Shown: piece by piece, positions 18,186-27,472 of the stretch
Layout: every line of letters begins with the position of its first letter
Position numbering within the stretch: position 1 is the stretch's first letter
Source: a bacterium
Lineage (GTDB): Bacteria; CLD3; SB21
Assembly (NCBI GenBank): GCA_008933615.1
Contig: WBUR01000008.1
Coordinates: 1 to 64,000, forward strand
Length of the DNA stretch: 64,000 bases
Direction of reading: 5' to 3'
Translations under genes and position numbers: made by a program
The notes under the pieces: generated by a model
Database searches by the model: none
What the model saw: only the letters and a program-made list of their open reading frames with translations
What the model was told of the DNA's origin: nothing

Positions 18186-19568
18186 ATGTCATTACTTATC
18201 AAGAACGGACGAGTGATCACCGTCGCAGATAATCACGTTGCCGATATTTTTGTTGAAGGGGATACGATTTCGGCGATTGGAAAAAACTTAAATATGAAGG
18301 CCGATCAGGTTATAGACGCCGCAGGGAAACTAGTTTTTCCGGGCGGCATTGACCCGCATGTGCATCTCGACATGCCGTTTATGGGAACCTATTCCAGTGA
18401 TAATTATGAAACCGGAACCCGCGCTGCATTATTCGGAGGGACAACGACGGTAATCGATTTTATTTTGCAGACGCAGGGCAAGTCGCTTCGTTCCGCACTA
18501 GAAGCCTGGCAAGGACGATCGAACGGTAACGCACTTGGAGATTATTCATTTCATATGGCGGTGACGGATTTTAACGACAACACAAAAAATGAAATTAAAG
18601 AAATGATCGAAAAGGAAGGTATTACGTCATTCAAAACATTCATGGCTTACAAAGGCGCATTAATGATCGACGACCGCCAGATGGTCGGTTTGATGAACGA
18701 AGTCCGAAAACAAGGCGGCATGGTAACGGTTCACGCAACCAACGGCGACATGATCGATTTCCTTGTTGCAAAACATCGTTCAGAAAATAAACTTTCGCCG
18801 CTGTATCACTATTTATCACAACCGGAAATTACCGAATCGGAAGCCGCCGGACGATTTGTTGACATGGCTTATCACACGGGTGTCACGTCGTATATCGTTC
18901 ATCTCACCTGCGAGGGCGCACTTAATCAGGTTCGCGATGCGGCCAGACGAAATCAGAAAGTTTTTGTTGAAACGTGTGTTCAATACCTTATACTCGATGC
19001 TTCGCTTTATGATAAGGGATTTGAATCGGCCAAATGGGTGATGAGTCCGCCGCTGCGCGAGAAAAAAGATCAGGAATCGTTGTGGGCAGGCCTCAATCAG
19101 GGCATGGTGAATATTGTCGGAACCGACCACTGCCCATTTAACTGGGAGCAAAAGAAAATGGGTGAAAATGATTTTTCAAAAATTCCGAACGGCCATCCCG
19201 GGTTAGAACACCGCATGGAATTGCTGTACTCCGAAGGCGTTAATAAAGGAAAAATCAGTTTAAACAAATATGTTGAAGTAACTTCCACTAATGCGGCGAA
19301 AGTATTCGGCATGTTTCCTAAAAAAGGATCTATCGGTATCGGTTCGGATGCAGATATAGTAATATTTGATCCAAATGAAAAACACACGCTTTCTGCAAAA
19401 ACACATCACCACCATTGTGATTACTCTGCGTATGAGGGCTGGCAGGTTACAGGAAAATGCAAGACCGTCATTATGCGAGGTAAAGTGGCCATTGACAACG
19501 GAAAAGCATTGATCGAAAAAGGGTATGGCAAATTTATCAAACGCGGAAAGTCATCATTAGTTGTATAA
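18186..19568 (+). CDS. hydA: Dihydropyrimidinase
   Basis: 460-residue cyclic amidohydrolase (hydantoinase family) that opens 5,6-dihydrouracil/dihydrothymine to N-carbamoyl-beta-amino acids. Zinc ligands and the active site are visible: DPHVHLDMPF (HxH), TSFKTFMAYKG with the Lys that is carbamylated, VTVHATN and YIVHLTCEG (His ligands), and GTDHCPF (Asp). The start is the ATG at 18186, preceded by TGGAGG; a frame opening at 18159 adds nine residues without an RBS. It is followed by beta-ureidopropionase, the next enzyme of the route, across a 147-bp repeat element. Confidence 0.94.
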   Translation: MSLLIKNGRVITVADNHVADIFVEGDTISAIGKNLNMKADQVIDAAGKLVFPGGIDPHVHLDMPFMGTYSSDNYETGTRAALFGGTTTVIDFILQTQGKSLRSALEAWQGRSNGNALGDYSFHMAVTDFNDNTKNEIKEMIEKEGITSFKTFMAYKGALMIDDRQMVGLMNEVRKQGGMVTVHATNGDMIDFLVAKHRSENKLSPLYHYLSQPEITESEAAGRFVDMAYHTGVTSYIVHLTCEGALNQVRDAARRNQKVFVETCVQYLILDASLYDKGFESAKWVMSPPLREKKDQESLWAGLNQGMVNIVGTDHCPFNWEQKKMGENDFSKIPNGHPGLEHRMELLYSEGVNKGKISLNKYVEVTSTNAAKVFGMFPKKGSIGIGSDADIVIFDPNEKHTLSAKTHHHHCDYSAYEGWQVTGKCKTVIMRGKVAIDNGKALIEKGYGKFIKRGKSSLVV

Positions 19569-19574
19569 CGATTG

Positions 19575-19721
19575 GTAAACGGATTGAACGGATTGAACTG
19601 ATCGATAAAGTTTTCATAAAAAGAATTATAAACCCACACTATGATAAAATTGGTAAATAGATTTAACAGATCAATCGGATAAAGAAAATATCATCCGTTA
19701 AATCGGCCAAATCCGTTTACT
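19575..19721. repeat. 147-bp inverted-repeat element between hydA and the ureidopropionase gene
   Basis: Perfect 11-bp terminal inverted repeats, GTAAACGGATT at 19575-19585 and AATCCGTTTAC at 19711-19721. Subterminal similarity (GAACGGATTGA versus CATCCGTTAAATCG) suggests a longer imperfect palindrome. There is no coding capacity. It resembles a MITE-like or structured dispersed repeat. Confidence 0.65.
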
Positions 19722-19739
19722 AAACTCAAGGAGTTCAAT

Positions 19740-20606
19740 ATGCCTCGCATGATCAAATCTGGACTTATTCAAATGAGCCTGCCGAAAACGGAAGGAGAAG
19801 GTACCATTCGTGAAATTGTTGATGCGATGGTACAAAAACATATCCCATACATTGAAGACGCGGGAAAAAAAGGCGTGCAGATACTTTGCTTGCAGGAAAT
19901 TTTTAACACACCTTATTTTTGTCCCGGCCAGGACAAATCGTGGTATGAATCCGCAGAATCCGTTCCCGGCCCGACGGTGGAACTAATGCAATCCTATGCA
20001 AAAAAATATAATATGGCGATGGTCGTTCCTATTTATGAAAAAGAACAGCCGGGCGTTTTGTATAATACTGCCGCGGTGATCGATGCAGATGGAAAATATT
20101 TAGGTAAATATCGAAAGAATCATATTCCGCACACCTCTGGCTTTTGGGAGAAATTCTTTTTTAAACCCGGAAATCTCGGTTATCCGGTTTTTCAAACGAA
20201 GTATGCCAAGATTGCCGTTTATATCTGCTACGACCGTCATTTTCCCGACGGCGCCCGAATCCTTGGTTTGAACGGTGCAGAAATTGTCTACAATCCGTCG
20301 GCAACGGTTGCGGGCCTGTCACAATATCTGTGGAAGCTGGAACAGCCCGCGCATGCCGTAGCTAACGGCTATTTCATGGGCTGTATCAATCGCGTAGGAA
20401 CTGAAAAGCCATGGAATCTTGGCAAATTTTACGGAACCTCTTATTTCGTAGATCCTCGCGGACAGATATTGGCGGAAGCATCCGGGGATAAGGACGAACT
20501 GCTCATTGCCGACTTTAACCTCGACATGATCGATGAAGTGCGGGCTACATGGCAATTTTTCAGAGATCGCCGTCCGGAAACCTACGGAAAGTTGGTAGAA
20601 TTATAA
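19740..20606 (+). CDS. Beta-ureidopropionase (N-carbamoyl-beta-alanine amidohydrolase)
   Basis: 288-residue nitrilase-superfamily enzyme that hydrolyses N-carbamoyl-beta-alanine to beta-alanine, CO2 and ammonia, the third step of reductive pyrimidine breakdown. The Glu-Lys-Cys triad is seen in CLQEIFNTPYF, KYRKNHIPH and VYICYDRHFPDGAR, and the family's NRVG and RGQIL segments follow. Length and the TSGFWEKFFFKPGN segment match bacterial beta-ureidopropionase rather than nitrilases acting on nitriles. N-carbamoylputrescine amidase (AguB) is the main alternative by sequence, but the genomic position decides for beta-ureidopropionase. RBS AAGGAG. Confidence 0.9.
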   Translation: MPRMIKSGLIQMSLPKTEGEGTIREIVDAMVQKHIPYIEDAGKKGVQILCLQEIFNTPYFCPGQDKSWYESAESVPGPTVELMQSYAKKYNMAMVVPIYEKEQPGVLYNTAAVIDADGKYLGKYRKNHIPHTSGFWEKFFFKPGNLGYPVFQTKYAKIAVYICYDRHFPDGARILGLNGAEIVYNPSATVAGLSQYLWKLEQPAHAVANGYFMGCINRVGTEKPWNLGKFYGTSYFVDPRGQILAEASGDKDELLIADFNLDMIDEVRATWQFFRDRRPETYGKLVEL

Positions 20607-20689
20607 AATGATACAGACATCTGCCGACCGTCAAATCAAAGATGTAAAAAGCTTTTTAAACATTTCTGATTAAAATTAGGATTTTCACC

Positions 20690-22015
20690 ATGCCGGAATT
20701 TCAAAAACCATCTTCTAAGAAAGAGTTTGATCGCAATTTTTCTCAAATCAAACCCTTCCTGAATGAAACGCAGGCTTACTACGAAAGCTCACGCTGCCTG
20801 TTTTGCTACGATGCGCCCTGCATCCAAGCATGCCCGACCGGCATAGATATCCCCCTGTTCATTCGCCAGATTCATTCCGGAAATACCATCGGAGCGGCAA
20901 AAACTATTTATGACGCAAACTATCTCGGCCATGCCTGCGGGCAGGTTTGCCCGACGGAAGTGCTGTGCGAAGGCGCATGCGTTTACAACCATCAAAATAT
21001 TAAACCGATTGAAATCGGACGGCTGCAAAGTTTTGCAACGACTCAGGCTATTACAAACAACAAGAAATTATTCATTACAGGTAAACCCAACGGAAAGAAA
21101 ATTGCTGTGATCGGCGCCGGACCGGCCGGAATTTCCTGCGCGTGTGAATTACGAATGCTGGGCTATGAGGTCGATGTATTCGAAGCCAAAGAAAAGCCGT
21201 CCGGCTTAACGTTGTACGGGGTCGCGCCATATAAAATAACCAATAAAGAAGCGCTGGATGAAATAGGATATCTTCAAGAGCAGTTTGAATTTAATGTTAA
21301 ATACCGTTCGCCCATAGCATCCAAAAAAGATATCGAAAGACTTGAAACAAAATACGACGCAATATTTATTGGAATTGGACTAGGCGAGACTTCGGAAATA
21401 AATATTCCGGGAGAAAAACTGCGGCATTGCATCGGCGCTACTGAATTCATCGAACAGTTACGCATGAAACAGCACAAGGTTCGCGTCGGACAAACGGTCG
21501 TGGTACTTGGCGGCGGCAACACTGCCATGGATGCGGCTTCGGAGTCGGCGCGTATGGGCGCAGAAAAAGTGGCCCTGTTCTATCGCCGCTCCAAAGAAGA
21601 AATGAAAGCGTATGACTTTGAATTCGAGCTTGCAAAGAAGGTTGGAGTAAAAAGTTTGTTTAATGCTGCCCCCGTCAAGATCATCGGAAAAACCAAAGTG
21701 GAAGGTGTTTTATTTATACGAACAAAAACGAAAGCCGGCAAACTGCAAACTATAAAAGGAAGTGAATTTGTAGAAGACTGCGACATGGTGATCAAGGCAA
21801 CTGGCCAGGCAAAACACGTTGATTTTTTCAGCCACATACCGGCATTAATTTTGAACGATGACGGCAGAATCAAAGTCAATAAATTTTTTCAAACGACAAA
21901 TAAGAAATATTTTGCCGCAGGTGACGCGGCCAACGGCGGCAAAGAGGTTGTCAATGCGGCCGCAGAAGGCAAAGCTGCCGCACGCGGCATTCACAGGTTT
22001 ATTTCTGGCAAATAG
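20690..22015 (+). CDS. preT: NAD-dependent dihydropyrimidine dehydrogenase, subunit PreT
   Basis: 441-residue FAD/NAD- and Fe-S-binding subunit that passes electrons between NAD(H) and PreA in reduction of uracil/thymine. The N-terminal cluster domain has SRCLFCYDAPCIQACPTGIDI and HACGQVCPTEVLCEGAC. The FAD fold GAGPAGISCACELRMLGY starts near residue 140 and the NAD fold VVLGGGNTAMDAASESARMGA near 265, with a terminal AAGDAANGG FAD motif. It belongs to the glutamate-synthase small-subunit superfamily, but the preA gene 55 bases downstream makes PreT the specific assignment. Confidence 0.93.
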   Translation: MPEFQKPSSKKEFDRNFSQIKPFLNETQAYYESSRCLFCYDAPCIQACPTGIDIPLFIRQIHSGNTIGAAKTIYDANYLGHACGQVCPTEVLCEGACVYNHQNIKPIEIGRLQSFATTQAITNNKKLFITGKPNGKKIAVIGAGPAGISCACELRMLGYEVDVFEAKEKPSGLTLYGVAPYKITNKEALDEIGYLQEQFEFNVKYRSPIASKKDIERLETKYDAIFIGIGLGETSEINIPGEKLRHCIGATEFIEQLRMKQHKVRVGQTVVVLGGGNTAMDAASESARMGAEKVALFYRRSKEEMKAYDFEFELAKKVGVKSLFNAAPVKIIGKTKVEGVLFIRTKTKAGKLQTIKGSEFVEDCDMVIKATGQAKHVDFFSHIPALILNDDGRIKVNKFFQTTNKKYFAAGDAANGGKEVVNAAAEGKAAARGIHRFISGK

Positions 22016-22070
22016 AATATGGCTCAGTGAGACTTTGCGGTTAGAATTCTAAAAATTAAAGGAGAACTTC

Positions 22071-23414
22071 ATGCCGGATTTATCAGTCAATTTTGCAGGC
22101 ATAAAATCACCCAATCCCTTTTGGCTGGCCTCTGCGCCGCCGACGAATTCAGGCTACCAAGTCATGAAGGCGTTTGACGCAGGATGGGGCGGCGCCGTTT
22201 GGAAAACCTTAGGTATTCCGATCGTCAATGTTTCCAGCCGTTATGGGGCATTGAATTACCGCGACACGCGCATGATGGGATTCAATAATATCGAACTTAT
22301 CAGTGATCGTCCGCTCATAGATAATTTGCGGGAAATAGAAGAAGTAAAAAAACATTTTCCCGATCATGCGGTCATTGCATCACTCATGGTTCAGAGCCGT
22401 GAAGAATGGCATCAAATTGTGAAAGATGTGGAAAACGCGGGCGCCGACGGAGTTGAATTGAATTTCGGCTGTCCGCACGGCATGTGCGAGCGCGGCATGG
22501 GTTCCGCCGTGGGACAAGAACCCAACGTGCTGAAGACCATTGTTTCCTGGGTCAAAGAGGTCGCCAAAAAACCTGTAATTGTTAAGCTGACGCCGAATAT
22601 TACCGATATAACTGAGCCGGCTATTGCAGCCAGGCAGGGGGGTGCAGATGCCATTTCGCTCATCAATACCATTCAGAGTTTAGTTGGAGTGGATCTGGAT
22701 AATTTTGTTACATACCCTTCGGTAGACGGCAAAAGCACCAACGGAGGTTATTGCGGCCCGGCGGTAAAACCCATTGCGCTGAACATGGTAAAAAACTGCG
22801 CTCAGGAACCGGGAGTTAGTTTGCCGATTTCCGGTATCGGAGGAATTGAAAATTGGCGTGATGCGGTCGAATTCATTTTACTCGGAGCAACAAACGTACA
22901 AGTCTGTACAGCCGTAATGCATTATGGCTTTGGAATTATCCGCGAAATGATTCCGGGGTTGGAACGTTATATGACCGACAAGGGATTCAACACCATTACT
23001 GAGATGGTCGGCAAGGCTCTGCCAAATGTTATGACATGGGAAAATTTAAATCTAAATTACAAAATAATTGCAGAGATTAATAAGAACAAATGTATCCAAT
23101 GCCAGTTGTGCTATATCGCCTGTGAGGACGGGGCACACCAAGCGATCGGACTCCCAAAAGGCAATGGCCAACGTGTCCCGCATATCATTGAAGAAAATTG
23201 CGTCGGGTGTAATCTTTGTTCTCTCGTTTGTCCGGTGGAAGGTTGTATTACGATGATTCGGAAGGATCAGGGCTTACGAGCTGAAACCTGGCATGATCGG
23301 ACGGCAATGGGTAACATTCCTACGACTTTTAATGATGAACTCGCTGGCGGCCGTCATCACTGGATCCCGGAGCCGCTGGATGCATTGAAGCATAAGAAGT
23401 CAAAACGTGAGTGA
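22071..23414 (+). CDS. preA: NAD-dependent dihydropyrimidine dehydrogenase, subunit PreA
   Basis: 447-residue FMN- and Fe-S-binding catalytic subunit that interconverts uracil/thymine and the 5,6-dihydro forms. Residues 1-about 320 are a DHOD-type TIM barrel with ELNFGCPHGMCERGMGSAVGQ, KLTPNITDI and the FMN phosphate site SGIGGIENWRDAVEF. Residues 335-410 hold two 4Fe-4S motifs, CIQCQLCYIAC and CVGCNLCSLVC. The tail WIPEPLDAL is a PreA-type ending. RBS AAAGGAG. With PreT it forms the first enzyme of the pathway and closes the plus-strand run. Confidence 0.94.
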   Translation: MPDLSVNFAGIKSPNPFWLASAPPTNSGYQVMKAFDAGWGGAVWKTLGIPIVNVSSRYGALNYRDTRMMGFNNIELISDRPLIDNLREIEEVKKHFPDHAVIASLMVQSREEWHQIVKDVENAGADGVELNFGCPHGMCERGMGSAVGQEPNVLKTIVSWVKEVAKKPVIVKLTPNITDITEPAIAARQGGADAISLINTIQSLVGVDLDNFVTYPSVDGKSTNGGYCGPAVKPIALNMVKNCAQEPGVSLPISGIGGIENWRDAVEFILLGATNVQVCTAVMHYGFGIIREMIPGLERYMTDKGFNTITEMVGKALPNVMTWENLNLNYKIIAEINKNKCIQCQLCYIACEDGAHQAIGLPKGNGQRVPHIIEENCVGCNLCSLVCPVEGCITMIRKDQGLRAETWHDRTAMGNIPTTFNDELAGGRHHWIPEPLDALKHKKSKRE

Positions 23415-23544
23415 TTTGAAATTCCAATTGAGACAAACTCATTGAATTTGCTTTTCTGTTAAAGGTAACGTTGATTGGTAAGCATAGAATACATGAAATT
23501 GGAATAAAGAGGAATTAAAGGTAAGAAAATCCAGAACCTGCCGA

Positions 23545-24537
23545 TTACTGTCCCACCATAGCCGAAATAGACCAATAACATACGGCTCCAACCAAGGCCG
23601 ATGCCGGGATGGTTAGTATCCATGCTACCACGATATTTCCTGCCACACCCCAGCGAACTGCGGACAATCGTTTAGTGGCGCCGACGCCCATAATTGCCCC
23701 GGTGATAGTGTGCGTGGTACTGACCGAAATTCCACCAAACGCAGTAACCAGTAATGTGATCGCGCCTGCGGTTTCCGCACAAAAACCATCGGATGGTTTG
23801 AGTTTTGTTATTTTCTGGCCCATCGTTTTTACGATACGCCAACCGCCGAACATAGTCCCCAACGCTATGGCAAAGTGAGAGATTAATACAACCCAAAATG
23901 GAACTTCAAAAGTAGTCAAGAAACCCGCCGTCACAAGCAGCCCCGTGATAACGCCCATAGTCTTCTGTGCATCGTTAGTTCCGTGGCCCAGTGAATAGGC
24001 TGCAGCTGAAACAAGTTGCAGCTTTCTAAAGGTGGAGTTAACACGGGTCGATGAACGGTCATGAAAAATCCAAGCTAACGCAAGCATGAGTGAAAATCCC
24101 ATGATCATACCCATCAGCGGAGCCATGACGATAAAAATTATTGTCGGAACCCAACCGCTGACGAGAATCGAACCAACCCCTGCTTTGGCGATAGCAGCAC
24201 CTGCATATCCGCCCATAAGTGCATGTGAAGAACTCGAGGGAAGGCCGTAATACCATGTGATCAAATTCCATACAATCGCGCCTAACAGTCCGGACATAAT
24301 GACGTATTCATTAACTGCCTGAAGATCTACCAATCCTTTGCCGATTGTTTTAGCAATGTGAACATCAAACATGAATGCTGCAACCAGATTAAAAAAAGCG
24401 GCGAACATAACCGCTTTCCGCGGCGTGAGAACGCGGGTAGAGACAACGGTGGCAATAGAATTGGCGGAATCATGAAATCCGTTAAGAAAATCAAAGATCA
24501 GTGCAATGATAATAATCGTTATAACGAGCGTCAGCAT
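23545..24537 (-). CDS. pit: Low-affinity inorganic phosphate transporter, Pit family
   Basis: 330-residue inner-membrane protein with about ten helices. The two PiT signature repeats are DFLNGFHDSANSIATVVSTR near the N-terminus and AYSLGHGTNDAQKTMGVI in the second half, the paired GxNDA-type motifs of proton- or metal-phosphate symporters. The C-terminal STTHTITGAIMGVG is also typical. It is 12 bases downstream of a DUF47 protein, the usual Pit accessory partner, so the two form a unit. It is convergent with preA. Confidence 0.92.
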   Translation of the reverse strand: MLTLVITIIIIALIFDFLNGFHDSANSIATVVSTRVLTPRKAVMFAAFFNLVAAFMFDVHIAKTIGKGLVDLQAVNEYVIMSGLLGAIVWNLITWYYGLPSSSSHALMGGYAGAAIAKAGVGSILVSGWVPTIIFIVMAPLMGMIMGFSLMLALAWIFHDRSSTRVNSTFRKLQLVSAAAYSLGHGTNDAQKTMGVITGLLVTAGFLTTFEVPFWVVLISHFAIALGTMFGGWRIVKTMGQKITKLKPSDGFCAETAGAITLLVTAFGGISVSTTHTITGAIMGVGATKRLSAVRWGVAGNIVVAWILTIPASALVGAVCYWSISAMVGQ

Positions 24538-24549
24538 GTCGTATCCGGT

Positions 24550-25194
24550 TTAGGCGTGTTTAATAAGAATAGTTTCCAGCACATTGGCGACTGCTTCGCA
24601 CTTATCCGTCGCGCGTTCAAGGCTTCCGTAAATATCTTTTAATTTAATAACGAGAATTGCATCTTTCTCCTCATCAAACATTTTAGCCAGCGTTTGTTCG
24701 TACACCGTGTCCGCTTCATTTTCATATTCATGCACTTTTAATAACGCTTGACGCAGTTCCTTAAACTTATGGGTATGCCTCAGAAGTGAAATGCCGCGGC
24801 TAATTTCACCGACGGACTTGTGCAAAATATCTATCAACTGCGTCATGGGCGCCGGAATTTCTTTGATCTTGTACAATAAACATCGTTTAGAGCTTTCATC
24901 CATAAAGTCCATAATGTCGTCCAGTTCCGAAGCCAGCATATGAATATCTTCACGGTCAAAAGGCGTAACAAATGTTTTGTTGAGTTCGTCATACACTTTA
25001 TGCGTCACGTTATCGCATTCGTGTTCCAACTCTTCAATTCGACGATAAACTCCCTCACGGCCCGCGGGAGATGCTGCGCTGAGTTTGTTTAGTTCATCAG
25101 ATCCCTTTATAATCAGTTGCGCCGATTCCTCAAAAAAACTGTAAAATTTTTTATCTGTTGGCATCAACGCCTGCAAAAATCGATCAAATCCCAT
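24550..25194 (-). CDS. DUF47-family PhoU-like Pit accessory protein
   Basis: 214-residue all-helical protein of the DUF47/TIGR00153 family, a distant PhoU relative normally encoded beside pit and thought to regulate phosphate transport. Helical heptads with acidic metal-binding motifs are visible: ELEHECDNVTHKVYDEL and HEYENEADTVYEQTL, the repeated E(x)nD pattern of PhoU-like proteins. It is followed directly by pit. The 146-base AT-rich gap before phoR may hold its own promoter. Confidence 0.88.
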   Translation of the reverse strand: MGFDRFLQALMPTDKKFYSFFEESAQLIIKGSDELNKLSAASPAGREGVYRRIEELEHECDNVTHKVYDELNKTFVTPFDREDIHMLASELDDIMDFMDESSKRCLLYKIKEIPAPMTQLIDILHKSVGEISRGISLLRHTHKFKELRQALLKVHEYENEADTVYEQTLAKMFDEEKDAILVIKLKDIYGSLERATDKCEAVANVLETILIKHA

Positions 25195-25340
25195 AAGTAT
25201 TATCGGTTAAGCTTTTAAAAATTCGTGTTATAATATTTAATATTCAGGAAATATTCAAGTTATAAAAATAAAATATAAATTTAACAATAAGTTACTAATT
25301 TTGCGAATTGAGTATTCTGGGTTCGTGAAAATAAAATAGA

Positions 25341-26747
25341 TTAAGTGATGGGAAAGGTGAGTATGAATTTAGAGCCCTTGTTCAATTGCGAATCGACGCG
25401 GACATGGCCGTTATGAATTTCCATTACATGCTTGACGATAGACAAGCCCAAACCGCTGCCACCTTGTTGTCTTGAACGACCTTTATCTACTCGGTAAAAG
25501 CGTTCAAATATGCGTGCAAGGTCTTCCTGTTTGATGCCTTGGCCGGTGTCTTCCACCGTAACGACCACTTCTTTATCTACTTTCTGTACCGAGACTTTTA
25601 CGTACCCGTTTTCGGTGTACTTGACGGCATTTTCTATCAGATTGGTCATTGCTTTTTCAAATTGATAAGGATCCGCAAACAATTTATACTCTGCGGGCAA
25701 TGAGGATTCAAATCTCAATTCTAATCCCTTTTTGTTCGCAGGTTCTTCAAAATCCGACAAAATCGGCCGAACATGTTCGCCCACATCAAAATAACGCAGG
25801 CTCAATCCTTTGTCCCGTACTTCCAGCTTGGAGAGATCCAGCATATCATTTACGATATTTTCAAGCCGGATTACATTGGAAAGCGTACGTTCAAGAAATT
25901 TTCTGCTGACCTCTTCATCATGGTAGGCTCCGTCCAGCAGCGTTTCAACAAATCCGCGGATAGAACTGATCGGCGTGCGCAGTTCATGGGAGGCGTTAGC
26001 AACAAAATCTTTCCGGATTTCCTGGAGTTTGTTGAGTTGGATAATATCGCCCTTAAGTTTCGCCGACATCGAGTTTAATATCTTACCGAGTTCCCCGACT
26101 TCATTGTCTTCCGAAACAATTATTTCTCTGTCGTAATTGCCGCCTTTAATTTCTTCCGCCGCAGTAATGATATCCGTCAGCGGCTTAGTCAACGATCTGG
26201 AGACGCGCGGAACCATGATCAGAACAATGACTATTGCTCCGAATGCAGAAGTAAATAAAAGCCATCGAACTTTCCAAACCACGGCGTCGACAAATAGTTG
26301 TTGCTTGGCCAATCGTATAAACCTCTGGCGATCCGCCTTATAAGCCGTGTAAACAAGGTCTTCTTTTACGGTCTGGCTGTAACGGATGGAGGAGCCAAAG
26401 CCATCGATATTCCTCAATGCCTCCTGCACTTCGTCCCGATTCAAATGATTATCCAAATCTGTGAGCTTATGATGCTCATCCGATTCGCCTAAGACTTCGC
26501 CGGATTGGTCAATAATCGTAATACGGGCGTCCACCATTTTGGAAAGCCGGGAGACAGCCAATTGTATTGAATCAGTATGTTGCGGCAACAGGTTATCGAT
26601 CAGCACACATTGTATTTTAAGATCTTCAACAATCTGATCTTGCAGATTTTTCTTGAGTAACTGATCTGTAGCTACCAATAATATGATGAAACCGACAAAG
26701 AAGAGGCCGATCAGTGCGCCTGAGATCTGGGAACTTATTTTTTTCAT
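25341..26747 (-). CDS. phoR: Phosphate regulon sensor histidine kinase
   Basis: 468-residue membrane histidine kinase. One helix at residues about 9-30 and another near 162-180 enclose a periplasmic domain of about 130 residues (IDQSGEVLGESDEHHK). HAMP follows, then the HisKA dimerisation domain with FVANASHELRTPISSIRG (phospho-acceptor His), and HATPase motifs NLIENAVKYT, EDTGQGI and GGSGLGLSIVKH. Its start codon is one base after the phoB stop, so translation is probably coupled. There is no obvious PAS domain, unlike E. coli PhoR. Function is assigned from the pst-pho context. Confidence 0.9.
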   Translation of the reverse strand: MKKISSQISGALIGLFFVGFIILLVATDQLLKKNLQDQIVEDLKIQCVLIDNLLPQHTDSIQLAVSRLSKMVDARITIIDQSGEVLGESDEHHKLTDLDNHLNRDEVQEALRNIDGFGSSIRYSQTVKEDLVYTAYKADRQRFIRLAKQQLFVDAVVWKVRWLLFTSAFGAIVIVLIMVPRVSRSLTKPLTDIITAAEEIKGGNYDREIIVSEDNEVGELGKILNSMSAKLKGDIIQLNKLQEIRKDFVANASHELRTPISSIRGFVETLLDGAYHDEEVSRKFLERTLSNVIRLENIVNDMLDLSKLEVRDKGLSLRYFDVGEHVRPILSDFEEPANKKGLELRFESSLPAEYKLFADPYQFEKAMTNLIENAVKYTENGYVKVSVQKVDKEVVVTVEDTGQGIKQEDLARIFERFYRVDKGRSRQQGGSGLGLSIVKHVMEIHNGHVRVDSQLNKGSKFILTFPIT

Positions 26748-26748
26748 A

Positions 26749-27462
26749 TTAGAAATTGCCGTTCGATGTGAATTTATAACCGACGCCGCGCACCGTTTCG
26801 ATCATGTTGCCGTATCGTCCCATTTTTTTTCGAATCTTCGTTACATGTACATCCACCGTTCGGTCAACAAAAAAAGCGTCTTCGCCCCAAACATGATGGA
26901 GAAGATTGTTTCGTGAAAATACCATATTCGGCCGATGCATCAGAAAATACAATAATTCAAACTCTTTGTGCAGGAATTTAACTTCCATTCCATCGACTCT
27001 AACGGTGTAATTAATGCGGTTGATTTCAATTCCGGAAATCTTGATAACGCTTTTTTTATCGTCCGTCAACTCCTTTCGCAGTTCGACACGGCGGAACAAC
27101 GCTTTAACGCGGGTTACGATTTTGCGGGGACTGAACGGCTTTGTCACATAATCATCCGCGCCAAATTCCAACCCGACGATTTCGTCGACTTCATCCGCTT
27201 TAGCTGTTAAAAATATAATATGCGTGTCCTTTATGAACATACTGTTACGGATGGCTTTGCATACTTCCAAACCATCTTTGCCGGGCATCATTACATCGAG
27301 GATAACCAGGTCCGGCTTTATCTTTTCGGCCAGTTGAATCCCTTTGTCCCCGCTGTCAGCCGTATAAACTGTATACCCTTCTTTCTTGAGATTGTAAGAA
27401 AGTATATCCAGAATATCATGTTCATCATCCACGCACAATAGGGTTTTTGTTTTTTTAGCCAT
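26749..27462 (-). CDS. phoB: Phosphate regulon response regulator (OmpR/PhoB family)
   Basis: 237 residues. The receiver domain (residues 5-125) has the acidic pair VDDEHD, phospho-acceptor Asp56 in LVILDVMMPG and the conserved KPF lysine. A winged-helix DNA-binding domain follows (about 140-235; FLHKEFELLYFLMHRPNMVFSR, VDVHVTKIRKKMG, VRGVGYKF). The ATG at 27462 gives the normal PhoB N-terminus; a longer frame to 27576 overlaps phoU and is rejected. It lies between phoU and phoR. Confidence 0.92.
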   Translation of the reverse strand: MAKKTKTLLCVDDEHDILDILSYNLKKEGYTVYTADSGDKGIQLAEKIKPDLVILDVMMPGKDGLEVCKAIRNSMFIKDTHIIFLTAKADEVDEIVGLEFGADDYVTKPFSPRKIVTRVKALFRRVELRKELTDDKKSVIKISGIEINRINYTVRVDGMEVKFLHKEFELLYFLMHRPNMVFSRNNLLHHVWGEDAFFVDRTVDVHVTKIRKKMGRYGNMIETVRGVGYKFTSNGNF

Positions 27463-27472
27463 CGAGCCGGTC

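Noticed and set aside
23421-23510. ATTCCAATT/AATTGGAAT inverted repeat after preA
   Set aside because: Short 9-base AT-rich arms separated by about 70 bases; not distinguishable from chance.
25195-25340. Second Pho-box-like array before the DUF47 gene
   Set aside because: The AT-rich sequence contains TTAAA/TTTTA/TAACT at roughly 11-base steps, but the half-sites are too degenerate to separate from background.
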